In this document: one piece after another, positions 6,549 to 13,117 of the stretch
Layout: each line of letters begins with the position of its first letter
Numbering within the stretch: position 1 is the stretch's first letter
NCBI GenBank assembly: GCA_934631025.1
Contig: CAKTXR010000067.1
Coordinates: 1-13,653 of the forward strand
Length of the DNA: 13,653 nt
From: an uncultured Clostridia bacterium
Lineage (GTDB): Bacteria; Bacillota; Clostridia; Christensenellales; Aristaeellaceae
Direction: 5' to 3'
Program-made: the position numbers and the translations under genes
Notes under the pieces: generated by a model
What the model saw: only the letters and a program-made list of their open reading frames with translations
Told to the model about the DNA's origin: nothing
Databases searched by the model: none

Positions 6549-6589
6549 AACCGTGCGCCCAATGTCCGTTCAGCATCGGGCGCACGGTT
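6549..6589 (-). terminator. Terminator of the metallopeptidase gene (probably bidirectional)
   Basis: A perfect 12-bp stem, AACCGTGCGCCC (6549-6560) with its complement at 6578-6589, lies just downstream of the stop codon at 6601. On the minus strand it is followed by CGTTTTATG. The loop has an additional ATG/CAT pairing. It also faces the convergent lipoprotein transcript. Confidence 0.75.
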
Positions 6590-6600
6590 TGTTATGCGGT

Positions 6601-7287
6601 TTATCGATCGCGCCGGCGATTGGAGAGCGCCAGCAGCCGAAGCAGCTGCAAGACCGCAGTCAGCGCCGCCGCGACATAGGTCATGGCCGCCGCCTTGAGC
6701 ACGCGCCCCGCGCCGTCCAGCTCGTCCGCGTCCAGATAGCCGCCCGACGAGAGCGCCGCCATGGCGCGTTTGCTGGCGTTGAACTCCACCGGCAGCGTGA
6801 TGAGCGTAAAGAGCACCGTCAGCAGGAAAAACACGATGCCCAGCGTGATGAGCGGCTGCCAGTTGAATATCAGGCCGATCAGAAACAATGGCCAGGACAG
6901 ATTTGAGCCGATATTGACCGTAGGCACGACCGCCGTCCTCAGCACCAGCGGCTTATATGCGTCGCGATGCTGGAACGCGTGGCCGGTTTCATGCGCCGCC
7001 ACGCCCAGCGCCGTCAGCGAGGTCGAATCGGCCACGCCCTGAGACAGGCGCAGCGTGCGGGTGGAGGGATCGTAGTGGTCGGTCAGATTGCCGCCGATGC
7101 GCTCGACAGTCACGTCGTCGATACCTTCCTCGTGCAGCAGCCGCTGGGCCAGCTCCGCGCCGGTCAGGCCGCAGCGCGCGGAAACGCGGGCGTATTTGCG
7201 CGTCACGCTGTCCACGCGGCACTGCGCCCACAGGGACACCAGCAGGCCGGGGATCAGTATGGCGTATGTCGGATCCATATAGAACAT
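6601..7287 (-). CDS. Membrane zinc metallopeptidase, YugP-like family
   Basis: A 228-residue predicted membrane-bound neutral zinc peptidase, similar in plan to Bacillus YugP (Pfam 'putative neutral zinc metallopeptidase'). An N-terminal membrane helix (about 8-22) precedes the motif HETGHAFQH. Here His99 and His103 are the expected zinc ligands and Glu100 the catalytic base. Glu167 in PVEFNASKRA is the likely third ligand. Two further hydrophobic segments cover about 130-164, and a C-terminal one about 195-222, ending in a basic tail NRRRDR. The start at 7287 (MFYMDP) was preferred over the ATG at 7296. AAGGAGG (7297-7303) abuts the latter with no spacing but is 9 bases from 7287. The substrate is unknown. 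It has its own promoter and terminator. Confidence 0.92.
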   Translation of the reverse strand: MFYMDPTYAILIPGLLVSLWAQCRVDSVTRKYARVSARCGLTGAELAQRLLHEEGIDDVTVERIGGNLTDHYDPSTRTLRLSQGVADSTSLTALGVAAHETGHAFQHRDAYKPLVLRTAVVPTVNIGSNLSWPLFLIGLIFNWQPLITLGIVFFLLTVLFTLITLPVEFNASKRAMAALSSGGYLDADELDGAGRVLKAAAMTYVAAALTAVLQLLRLLALSNRRRDR

Positions 7288-7325
7288 TGATTTCATCCTC
7301 CTTGTGAGGTTGTATGCCTGCGCGT

Positions 7326-7337
7326 CAGGCGCGCCTG
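7326..7337. promoter_or_regulatory. Perfect 12-bp palindrome in the leader of the metallopeptidase gene
   Basis: CAGGCGCGCCTG is fully self-complementary. It lies about 10 bases downstream of the predicted transcription start and about 40 bases before the ATG. It could be an operator or a leader hairpin. No assigned protein. Confidence 0.4.
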
Positions 7338-7353
7338 TATTGCGTCTGACTGT

Positions 7354-7362
7354 ATTATACCA
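7354..7362 (-). promoter_or_regulatory. Extended -10 promoter for the metallopeptidase gene
   Basis: The minus strand reads TGGTATAAT, a perfect -10 box with the extended TGN element, which can work without a good -35. No convincing -35 box was found at 16-18 bases. Confidence 0.6.
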
Positions 7363-7398
7363 CAGTCCGGCTGTAAAACGCGTTCGGCGGATGATTGT

Positions 7399-8376
7399 TC
7401 ATAAAGTTGTTTCAATTCGCTCATCCACGCGCAGGCTTTCCAGCAGCCAGCCGCTTTCTTCGTCCGGCACGGCGCGGTAATACGCCGCGTCAGCCCGAGT
7501 CAGGCTGTCATTCTGCCGCTTCATCAGCGCGACGGCGTTTCGTCCGGCTCTGGGCGCGAAGGGCAGGGGAAGGCACGCGTCGTAGGCGCAGACGGCGCGC
7601 GCCGCGTCGTCGATTCGCCCTCCCACAAACAGCGCCGCCGCCCGCTCCGTTTCGCCCAGCATGATGAACCGCGCCGCGCACAGCGCCGTATCGCGCGGCG
7701 TATGGGGCCGTCTCGGCGCGCCGTCCGGCCAGAGCGTGGCGACGGACAGCGGATACGACATATCGCCCTCCGGCAGCCATTCCTCCGCGCGCACAGCGCC
7801 GGGCAGATCGTCCAGCGCGCGTTCGATGCGCAGCCGTCCGTTTTTCTGCATCGACGCGGCGCGCCCTGTACCCGAGAAGAGGACACGGCGGCAGGCGCTG
7901 TCGAGCACGACGGCGTATTCTCCCTCCGGACAGCGCCCCGAGAGCACGACCGCGCCGTGCAGGCGGGCGATGTGCGGCCAATCCGCGCCCATCGGCACAG
8001 CGCAGGCCGCGCCGCCGTCGCCCAGGCAGACGATCAGCTCGCCCGTGGCGGGGCGCAGCGTCACGTCCAGTCCCGAAACCGTGCGCGTCAGGCCGTAGGC
8101 GTACAGGGGCGGCGGCGTGAGCGACAGCTCGGCGCATTCCGGCCAGAGCGTTACCCGCACGCCGCGCTGAGCGGTGACGAGCGTTTCGCTCTCCCAGTCG
8201 AGTTTGACGCACAGCGGCGCGCGTTCTCCTCCGAAGGGACGATGCTCGATATACAGCGCGCCGGCAGGACAGACCGGAAGGGACAGCGGCTGTCCCGCGC
8301 CGATTTCGCCGGCCAGCCGCCCTCCGATCAGTATGATTCCGGGCACGTCTGAGGTGATCAGAAGCATTGTCTGCAC
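7399..8376 (-). CDS. Hypothetical protein, family not recognised
   Basis: I do not recognise this protein. From the proposed GTG start it has 325 residues. The first two thirds are rich in short strands and turns (for example LPVCPAGALYIEHRPFGG, VDERIE near the end, and a GELIVCLGDGG segment) with many Gly, Pro and Cys. The last third looks helical (ALCAARFIMLGETERAAALFVGG, RADAAYYRAV). There is no signal peptide or membrane segment, so it is probably cytoplasmic. GTG at 8376 was chosen because AAAGGCGG (8385-8392) lies 8 bases upstream. ATG at 8400 and at 8367 are in frame but lack a well-placed site. It starts back-to-back with the Dabb gene, and extension beyond about 8409 would cross that gene's promoter. 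The frame has natural amino-acid composition, unlike the opposing frames. Confidence 0.7.
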   Translation of the reverse strand: MQTMLLITSDVPGIILIGGRLAGEIGAGQPLSLPVCPAGALYIEHRPFGGERAPLCVKLDWESETLVTAQRGVRVTLWPECAELSLTPPPLYAYGLTRTVSGLDVTLRPATGELIVCLGDGGAACAVPMGADWPHIARLHGAVVLSGRCPEGEYAVVLDSACRRVLFSGTGRAASMQKNGRLRIERALDDLPGAVRAEEWLPEGDMSYPLSVATLWPDGAPRRPHTPRDTALCAARFIMLGETERAAALFVGGRIDDAARAVCAYDACLPLPFAPRAGRNAVALMKRQNDSLTRADAAYYRAVPDEESGWLLESLRVDERIETTL

Positions 8377-8408
8377 GCTTTTTTCCGCCTTTCGCAACAT
8401 AAGGGCGC

Positions 8409-8437
8409 TTGTATCGCCGCCGCTTTCCGGATATAAT
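8409..8437 (+). promoter_or_regulatory. Sigma-A promoter for the Dabb-domain gene
   Basis: TTGTAT (8409-8414), a 17-base spacer and TATAAT (8432-8437), ending 32 bases before the ATG at 8470. Confidence 0.8.
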
Positions 8438-8469
8438 GGAGCCATAAAACGACAAAGGAGGATTCATCC

Positions 8470-8757
8470 ATGATCCGTCACATCGTTCTTTTCCGCATTA
8501 AGCCCGAGTTCAAGGCCGAGATCCCCGCGCTGGTTCAGAATTTCTACACGATGAAGGGCCGCGTTGAAGGGCTGGTTGATCTGGAAGCCGGTTCCGATAT
8601 TCTGGGCAGCGAGCGCTCCTATGACATCGCGCTGGTCTGCACGTTCACCGATCGCGCCGCCTTTGACGCGTATCAGACCCATCCGCTGCATCAGCCCATC
8701 CGCAAGCGGATGCACGAGGTGCGCGAGTCCTCCGTCGCCTGCGATTTCAACGTCTGA
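8470..8757 (+). CDS. Dabb-domain (stress-responsive alpha/beta barrel) protein
   Basis: A 95-residue single-domain protein of the Dabb family (ferredoxin-like dimeric alpha/beta barrel). The opening strand MIRHIVLFRIKPE is diagnostic, followed by a helix (AEIPALVQNFYTM). The core segment VDLEAGSDILGSERSYDIALVCTF then leads into DRAAFDAYQTHPLHQPI, with the conserved YQTHPLH turn at about 68-74. Members are small cytoplasmic proteins. A few are enzymes (cyclases or decarboxylases), but most have no known reaction, and none can be assigned here. AAAGGAGG (8454-8461) supports the start. It is a single-gene unit with its own promoter and terminator, divergent from the unrecognised gene at 7399-8376. 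Confidence 0.93.
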   Translation: MIRHIVLFRIKPEFKAEIPALVQNFYTMKGRVEGLVDLEAGSDILGSERSYDIALVCTFTDRAAFDAYQTHPLHQPIRKRMHEVRESSVACDFNV

Positions 8758-8767
8758 TTCAAGATCG

Positions 8768-8801
8768 AGCCGCCGTTTCATGAGTGTGAAGCGGCGGCTT
8801 T
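8768..8801. terminator. Terminator between the convergent Dabb and dapA genes
   Basis: A 13-bp stem with one G-U pair (8768-8780 with 8787-8799) and a six-base loop is followed by TT. The T-tract is poor in both directions. Its position between convergent stop codons suggests bidirectional use. Confidence 0.6.
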
Positions 8802-8807
8802 CGCGCG

Positions 8808-9701
8808 CTATGGAATCAGCCCCAGCGCATGCATCGCGTCGTTGAGACGCGCGCGGCACAGCTTCGTCGCGGGGACGAGCGGCAATCGCACGTCGGCTTC
8901 GCACAGCCCCAGCATGGACAGCGCCGCCTTGACGGGGATGGGGTTCACCTCGCTGAAGAGCGCGCCGATGAGCGGCAGCAGCGTGAGCTGGCGCTGCCGG
9001 CTGCCCGCCGTGTCGCCCGCGAACCAGCGCGATGTGATCTCGCGCATGGGTTCTGGACAGACGTTGCCCGCCACGGAGATTACGCCCTGCCCGCCCAGCG
9101 CCAGCACCGGCAGCGTCTGATCGTCGTTGCCGGAATAGAGTGCGATTTTGTCGCCGCACAGCCGCGCCAGCTCGGCGATCTGCGACAGATTGCCGCTCGC
9201 TTCCTTAACGCCGCAGATGTTGCCGTGCCGGCAGAGCGCCGCCGCCGTCTCGGGCAGCAGATTAAGCCCCGTGCGCGAGGGGACGTTGTAGAGGATCATC
9301 GGCAGATCGACGCTCTCGGCCACCGCCGTATAGTGCGCGATCAGTCCGGCCTGCGTGGTCTTGTTGTAATAGGGCGTGACCAGCAGCAGCGCGTCCGCGC
9401 CCAGCGCCTGCGCCTGACGGGACAGCTCGATGGCGCGCGCGGTGTCGTTCGCGCCCGTACCTGCGACGACGGCGCAGCGCCCCTGACACAGCTCGGCGGC
9501 GCGGCGTATGAGCGATTCGCGTTCCCGCGCGGTCAGCGTCGCCGGCTCGCCCGTCGTGCCGCAGATAATCAGCGCGTCCACGCCCGCGGCGAGCTGCCGC
9601 TCGATCAGATTGTCGTATGCCGCCCAGTCCACCTCGCCGCCGCGAAACGGCGTTATCAGCGCCGTGCCCAGTCCCCTGAAAAGCCGGCCGTTCATGGTCA
9701 T
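8808..9701 (-). CDS. dapA: 4-hydroxy-tetrahydrodipicolinate synthase (DHDPS)
   Basis: This enzyme condenses pyruvate with aspartate semialdehyde, the first committed step to diaminopimelate and lysine, in the cytoplasm. The 297-residue TIM barrel shows the pyruvate-site GTTGE motif (48-52), Tyr138 in YNVPSRTG (proton relay), Arg143 that binds the substrate carboxylate, and the Schiff-base lysine Lys166 in GVKEASGN. The TPYYNK loop is at 109-114. These residues favour DHDPS over the related N-acetylneuraminate lyases, although paralogues of other aldolase specificity do exist. The start at 9701 (MTMNGR) follows AAAGGGAG at short spacing; ATG at 9695 is the alternative. It lies downstream of an intrinsic terminator and has no lysine-pathway neighbours in the window. 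Confidence 0.92.
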   Translation of the reverse strand: MTMNGRLFRGLGTALITPFRGGEVDWAAYDNLIERQLAAGVDALIICGTTGEPATLTARERESLIRRAAELCQGRCAVVAGTGANDTARAIELSRQAQALGADALLLVTPYYNKTTQAGLIAHYTAVAESVDLPMILYNVPSRTGLNLLPETAAALCRHGNICGVKEASGNLSQIAELARLCGDKIALYSGNDDQTLPVLALGGQGVISVAGNVCPEPMREITSRWFAGDTAGSRQRQLTLLPLIGALFSEVNPIPVKAALSMLGLCEADVRLPLVPATKLCRARLNDAMHALGLIP

Positions 9702-9755
9702 CACGCTCCCTTTCCGCTCCATGCTATGCGCCGCAGAGCCGGAAAAATGCGCATG

Positions 9756-9788
9756 AAAAACGCCCGGCAGGAGAACTCCCGTCGGGCG
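9756..9788 (-). terminator. Intrinsic terminator of the Gfo/Idh/MocA gene
   Basis: On the minus strand, a 13-bp stem (9776-9788 with 9761-9773; one mismatch, one G-U) is followed by TTTTT (9756-9760). It begins 18 bases after the oxidoreductase stop codon and separates that gene from dapA. Confidence 0.85.
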
Positions 9789-9806
9789 CTATAGCAATAT
9801 ATTCGA

Positions 9807-10850
9807 TTACAGCTTGACCATTTCGCCGGTCCTGGCGGACTTGAACATGGCCTCGAGCACGGTAAAGACCGCGCGTACCTGCTCGGGCTTGACGATCAGC
9901 TCGGCCTTGCCGTCGATCGCGTCGCGCAGGTTGGCGTAGTATTCGGTCAGATCGGCCGGAGAATCGGGTAGCTCGCGCTCGATGATTTCCTTCTTGCCGC
10001 GGGGCGCGAATGTGCGGGTGGGGCCGGAGGTGGTCATGACCACGATCTCTTCCGGCTCGACGCTCTCGTCGACCGAGATGATGCCGCCGTTGCGCGTGAA
10101 GTCGTTGATGTAGAGCGTGCCCTTGTCGCCCAGCACCAGCCAGCGGGGCAGCGCCTTGAGCACCCAGGTGCCGATTTCCATCTGGACGTTCGCGCCGTTC
10201 TTGAGATCCATGACCATCATGAAGTAGTCCTCAACCTCGGGCGTCTTGACGTTTTCGGTCTTGCAGAAAACGCTCTTGACGCAGTCGAAGCCCATCATGA
10301 ACAGCAGCTGATCGACGAAATGGACGCCCCAGTCGTAGATCATGCCGCCGCCGTGTTCCGGCTCGGCGCGCCAGCCGAACATTGCGCCGCGGGAGCCGTG
10401 CAGACGGGTCTGGATGGAATAGACGTGGCCCAGCTCGCCGGAATCGTACACTTCCTTGACGATGCGGAAGTCCTTGTCCCAGCGGCGGTTCTGGTGAACG
10501 GTGAACAGCTTGTTGTTGGCCTTGGCGGCGTCGATCATCTTGTCCAGCTCGGCCAGAGACATGGCGACCGGCTTCTCGCAGATGACGTTCTTGCCGGCGT
10601 TCAGCGCGGCGCACACCAGCTCGCAGTGCTTGTCATTGGGCGTGGCGACCAGCACCAGATTGAACAGATCGCTCTTGAGGAACTCCTCCAGCGTGTCGAA
10701 GCCGACCAGGCCGATTTCGCGGGCCTCGGCCACGCGCGCCGGATCGATGTCATACGCGGCGACAACCTCGACGTTGTCCACCTTGGGGGCGTTCTTCAGA
10801 TGCCAGTGGCCCATATAGCCAAAGCCGATAATACCCATCTTAATGCCCAT
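9807..10850 (-). CDS. Gfo/Idh/MocA-family NAD(P)-dependent oxidoreductase
   Basis: A 347-residue cytoplasmic dehydrogenase of the family acting on sugars, inositols and related polyols. The Rossmann fold starts with GFGYMG (9-14). Asp34 at the end of the second strand suggests a preference for NAD. The family motif EKP is at 92-94, with the catalytic lysine Lys93. The sheet domain contains HQNRRWDKDF (about 119-128) and GGGMIYDWGVHFVD (167-180), where His177 is the usual catalytic histidine. The start at 10850 is set by GGAGGG, 8 bases upstream. The in-frame ATG at 10871 has no site and was rejected. The substrate cannot be read from the sequence. The sugar transporter at 2351-5772 is not adjacent. 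It is transcribed alone. Confidence 0.93.
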   Translation of the reverse strand: MGIKMGIIGFGYMGHWHLKNAPKVDNVEVVAAYDIDPARVAEAREIGLVGFDTLEEFLKSDLFNLVLVATPNDKHCELVCAALNAGKNVICEKPVAMSLAELDKMIDAAKANNKLFTVHQNRRWDKDFRIVKEVYDSGELGHVYSIQTRLHGSRGAMFGWRAEPEHGGGMIYDWGVHFVDQLLFMMGFDCVKSVFCKTENVKTPEVEDYFMMVMDLKNGANVQMEIGTWVLKALPRWLVLGDKGTLYINDFTRNGGIISVDESVEPEEIVVMTTSGPTRTFAPRGKKEIIERELPDSPADLTEYYANLRDAIDGKAELIVKPEQVRAVFTVLEAMFKSARTGEMVKL

Positions 10851-10932
10851 TATTGTGTCCCTCCAGATCAATAGCTTTCATGTCGCGCCGAAGAATTCAG
10901 CCTGTCTTTCCGGCGCTTTTTTATCCTTGAGT

Positions 10933-10962
10933 AGTATATCATTTTGCCGTCCCGTCTGTAAA
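10933..10962 (-). promoter_or_regulatory. Sigma-A promoter for the oxidoreductase gene
   Basis: On the minus strand, TTTACA (10957-10962), 18 bases and TATACT (10933-10938). The leader of about 75 bases contains a GCGCCG/CGGCGC hairpin with a long loop. Confidence 0.65.
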
Positions 10963-11011
10963 GCCCCTTTCGCGCAAATTTCACGATTCGGCGAAAATTG
11001 CCGGCTTTTTG

Positions 11012-11770
11012 TCAATCGCACAGGCCGAACCATTCGTGCGTCAGGCGGTCGATTTCTTCCGGCGCTTCAGGCGTGATCACGCGCACGCCGGACGCGTCGA
11101 ATATGCGGAATTCGTCGCCGTCGCGGGTTTTGCGGCCCTCGGGTGTGCGCAGGGAAATCATGGGCGCTTTGTTGAACGGCGAGGCCGGCGACTTTTCGCA
11201 GTAGAACGACGTGGCGACAAAATCGACAGGCAATTGCCTTTCCTCCGTGAAGGAGTAAACGTCCCGCCAGCCGCCCTTATAGGCCTCCTCGAGCACCCAG
11301 CCGAGGAAATCGTCGCGGCGCAGGCGGTAGGTATCCCGTCCGTCGATCAGCGCTTTGCCCTCGATCAGCGGCACGGGGCGGGTGGGCGAGCCGTTGCCCA
11401 CGCCCACGTCGCACAGGAAGCGTTCGCCGCCCTCGCAGGAAACCAGCAGCACATGATGCCGCCGCATGGGGATTTCCGTCTCGCCGCGCAGGAAGCGGCC
11501 GAAGCTGTCGGTTACGCCGTAGCCCAGCGCGCGCAGAAGATGCCCGAACAGCTCGTTTAGCTCAAAGCAGTAGCCGCCGCGCCGGCGCTCGACGATCTTC
11601 TCGTACAGAGCTTCCTTTTCGAGCACGATCGGCTTGCCGGCGAGTATGTCCAGATTTTCGTAGGGCACAGTGTAGAGATGCGCCCTTTGCAGCGTCTCGA
11701 GCGTCTGCGGCGTGGGCGGCAGGCTCGATTCCTTCAGGCCGATGCGTCTCAGATAGCGTTCAGCGTTCAT
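11012..11770 (-). CDS. nat: Arylamine N-acetyltransferase
   Basis: A 252-residue cytoplasmic enzyme that transfers an acetyl group from acetyl-CoA to arylamines and hydrazines through a cysteine thioester. The full catalytic triad is visible: Cys68 in RRGGYCFELN, His106 in RRHHVLLV and Asp121 in CDVGVG. The spacing matches the known Cys69-His107-Asp122 of the Salmonella enzyme exactly, offset by one. The N-terminal VPYENLDI segment (35-42) is also typical. The start at 11770 is supported by GGAG 9 bases upstream. In gut bacteria such enzymes can modify aromatic amine drugs such as 5-aminosalicylate (family knowledge, not shown here). A mobile-element-like repeat lies only 38 bases upstream of the start, and no clear promoter was found for this gene. 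Confidence 0.95.
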   Translation of the reverse strand: MNAERYLRRIGLKESSLPPTPQTLETLQRAHLYTVPYENLDILAGKPIVLEKEALYEKIVERRRGGYCFELNELFGHLLRALGYGVTDSFGRFLRGETEIPMRRHHVLLVSCEGGERFLCDVGVGNGSPTRPVPLIEGKALIDGRDTYRLRRDDFLGWVLEEAYKGGWRDVYSFTEERQLPVDFVATSFYCEKSPASPFNKAPMISLRTPEGRKTRDGDEFRIFDASGVRVITPEAPEEIDRLTHEWFGLCD

Positions 11771-11808
11771 GCGTCATTTCTCCTGCAATATCATTGTGGA
11801 TTTGAGGC

Positions 11809-11937
11809 TAGAGTGTGTCTCAAAAATTCCCCGGATTGCAATTTCGGCGCCTTTTGCGCCATCTCTGCGTCTGAAATCCTTGATCTGACCCAAAATTCAC
11901 TCGAACTTGCAATTCCTCCTTTTTGAGACACACTCTA
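11809..11937. mobile_element. MITE-like element with 16-bp perfect inverted repeats and TA target duplication
   Basis: GAGTGTGTCTCAAAAA (11811-11826) is repeated as its exact reverse complement at 11920-11935. Each outer end is flanked by TA (11809-11810 and 11936-11937). The body is 125 bases and contains no credible reading frame. Perfect terminal repeats with a duplicated TA are the hallmark of elements moved in trans by IS630/Tc1-mariner transposases. The family name is inferred from this pattern. The inner parts also carry an inexact repeat of TTGCAA on both sides. It fills most of the 329-base gap 11771-12099 between the divergent nat and GNAT genes. Confidence 0.75.
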
Positions 11938-11982
11938 ATCGTTGTATTCGATGCCGCGCCGCCAAACCCTGCCGCGCCATGC

Positions 11983-11995
11983 GTAAAAGTTTTAC
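11983..11995. repeat. 13-base palindrome upstream of the GNAT promoter
   Basis: GTAAAA-G-TTTTAC is symmetric around a single base and lies 39 bases upstream of the GNAT -35 box. It is a possible regulator site, but there is no independent support. Confidence 0.3.
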
Positions 11996-12034
11996 CGTGA
12001 AAGCACGACGGCGGCCCGCGCGCCGAATGACGGG

Positions 12035-12063
12035 TTGAAAAAAATGTCGAAATGGTGTATGAT
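12035..12063 (+). promoter_or_regulatory. Sigma-A promoter for the GNAT gene
   Basis: TTGAAA (12035-12040), a 17-base spacer and TATGAT (12058-12063), 36 bases before the ATG at 12100. Confidence 0.8.
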
Positions 12064-12099
12064 ATAAAACAGTTCTAAAGCTGAGATGGGAGCACGCAC

Positions 12100-12927
12100 A
12101 TGATTATCCAGAACGCCACATCGGGCAAAACGCCGCTCGAAAATTCCTTTGTCGCCCTCGACAGGCAGGCCGACTGCCTGGGCCGCTGCGACGTTGAGCC
12201 GCTCATGAACGAGCATCTGATGCCCGGCCGTCCCTATGAGCTTAAATTGAGCGTACAGGGCAGTCCCGAGGCGCGGCTCCAGCTGTACGCCGCCGGCATT
12301 GCCCGCGCCATGGCGCTCGCGCGCGCTCAGTCCGGCGTGAATGCCCGCATTTATACGGAATGCCCTGCGCAGAACGGCGCGCTGATGGAGCAGCTGCGCT
12401 CGCTGGGCTTTATCGACGATGACGCGCGCATCCGTATGCGCCGCCGCATGGTGTCCGGCTCGAGTACGGTGCCGCTGCCCGCGGGCTGCACGCTGGTCAA
12501 CGACCGGCTGGGCGACCCCGCCGAGCGCGCTTTCTTTCTCAAGCGCGCCGAAAAGCTCTTCAAGCTGCCTGAACCTGAAGGGTGGCTGGACGCGGCCGCG
12601 CAGCGCTCCTGCTTCCGGCGCTTTCTGCTGACCACGCGGGACGGTCTGGCCGGAGAGCTGCTCTGCTGGGCCAGGACGCAGCAGACCGGCGTGATCGGGC
12701 TGGTGTATACCACGCCCGCCTGGCGCCGGAAGGGCGTCGGCGGCTATCTGATGGAGGTTGCGCGCGATTATTTTTATCAGTCCCGCATTGCCGAGGCCGT
12801 CTACGACGTGCGCTGGCAGATGAGCGACGCGGTGAATCTGGCCGCGCGCGTGGGCTATCGCCGCAGCGAGACGCTGATGCGCCTGCCCGGCATCAATGTC
12901 GACGCGCTGGGTGCGGGGAAGCGATGA
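12100..12927 (+). CDS. GNAT-family N-acetyltransferase (probably two GNAT domains)
   Basis: A 275-residue cytoplasmic acyltransferase. The C-terminal half carries the acetyl-CoA binding motif at about residues 198-222 (VIGLVYTTPAWRRKGVGGYLMEVA), where RRKGVGG binds the pyrophosphate. It is followed by the late strand and NLAARVGYRRSETLMRL, the typical end of the domain. The N-terminal half (about 1-117) ends in a similar pattern, LMEQLRSLGFIDDDARIRMRR, but has no RxxGxG loop. It therefore looks like a degenerate GNAT domain, as in known tandem GNAT proteins. The acceptor substrate is unknown. GGGAG 8 bases upstream supports the start. It is a single-gene unit, divergent from nat across the MITE. 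Confidence 0.88.
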   Translation: MIIQNATSGKTPLENSFVALDRQADCLGRCDVEPLMNEHLMPGRPYELKLSVQGSPEARLQLYAAGIARAMALARAQSGVNARIYTECPAQNGALMEQLRSLGFIDDDARIRMRRRMVSGSSTVPLPAGCTLVNDRLGDPAERAFFLKRAEKLFKLPEPEGWLDAAAQRSCFRRFLLTTRDGLAGELLCWARTQQTGVIGLVYTTPAWRRKGVGGYLMEVARDYFYQSRIAEAVYDVRWQMSDAVNLAARVGYRRSETLMRLPGINVDALGAGKR

Positions 12928-12964
12928 CGCATAAAGGGCGTATAACGCAGGCATATAATACGAA

Positions 12965-13000
12965 ACAGCGGAGCCGATTCGTTCGGCTCCGCTGTGTTTT
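12965..13000 (+). terminator. Intrinsic terminator after the GNAT gene
   Basis: A perfect 13-bp stem (12965-12977 with 12983-12995) with a TTCGT loop is followed by GTTTT. It also marks the point where base composition drops towards AT-rich. Confidence 0.85.
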
Positions 13001-13048
13001 GCACTCGATATTAGGCAACATAAAAAGATTTAATGAAACTGACGAAAG

Positions 13049-13096
13049 CAGTTGAAGTGAACTGTAAGTAATGGTATAATTGAATTGTTAATCAAT
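13049..13096 (+). promoter_or_regulatory. Promoter with flanking inverted repeats for the cysteine-cluster gene
   Basis: TTGAAG (13052-13057), a 17-base spacer and TATAAT (13075-13080) with a TG one base upstream form a strong promoter. A perfect inverted repeat CAGTT-6-AACTG (13049-13064) covers the -35 box, and ATTGA-8-TCAAT (13079-13096) covers the transcription start. Either may be an operator (inference). Confidence 0.7.
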
Positions 13097-13117
13097 ACAT
13101 AACGCGGAGGGAGACAA

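Noticed and set aside
7508..8467. Alternative minus-strand frame overlapping the unrecognised gene
   Set aside because: Extremely Arg-rich throughout, as expected of a shifted frame in GC-rich sequence. The frame ending at 7399 has balanced composition and a plausible start site.
8808..9701. N-acetylneuraminate lyase as an alternative call for dapA
   Set aside because: The GTTGE motif together with Arg143 in YNVPSRTG points to dihydrodipicolinate synthase.
8829..9794. Plus-strand frame of over 300 codons opposite dapA
   Set aside because: dapA has all catalytic residues on the minus strand, and this frame is Arg/His/Gln-rich with no family match.
11678..11926. Small plus-strand frame running into the MITE
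   Set aside because: It begins inside nat on the opposite strand, has no ribosome binding site and ends in the repeat.
11992..12954. Minus-strand frame opposite the GNAT gene
   Set aside because: Shadow frame. The GNAT motif, promoter, ribosome binding site and terminator all support the plus strand.
12954..12959. TATAAT between the GNAT stop codon and its terminator
   Set aside because: No -35 box, and a promoter here would fire straight into an intrinsic terminator.
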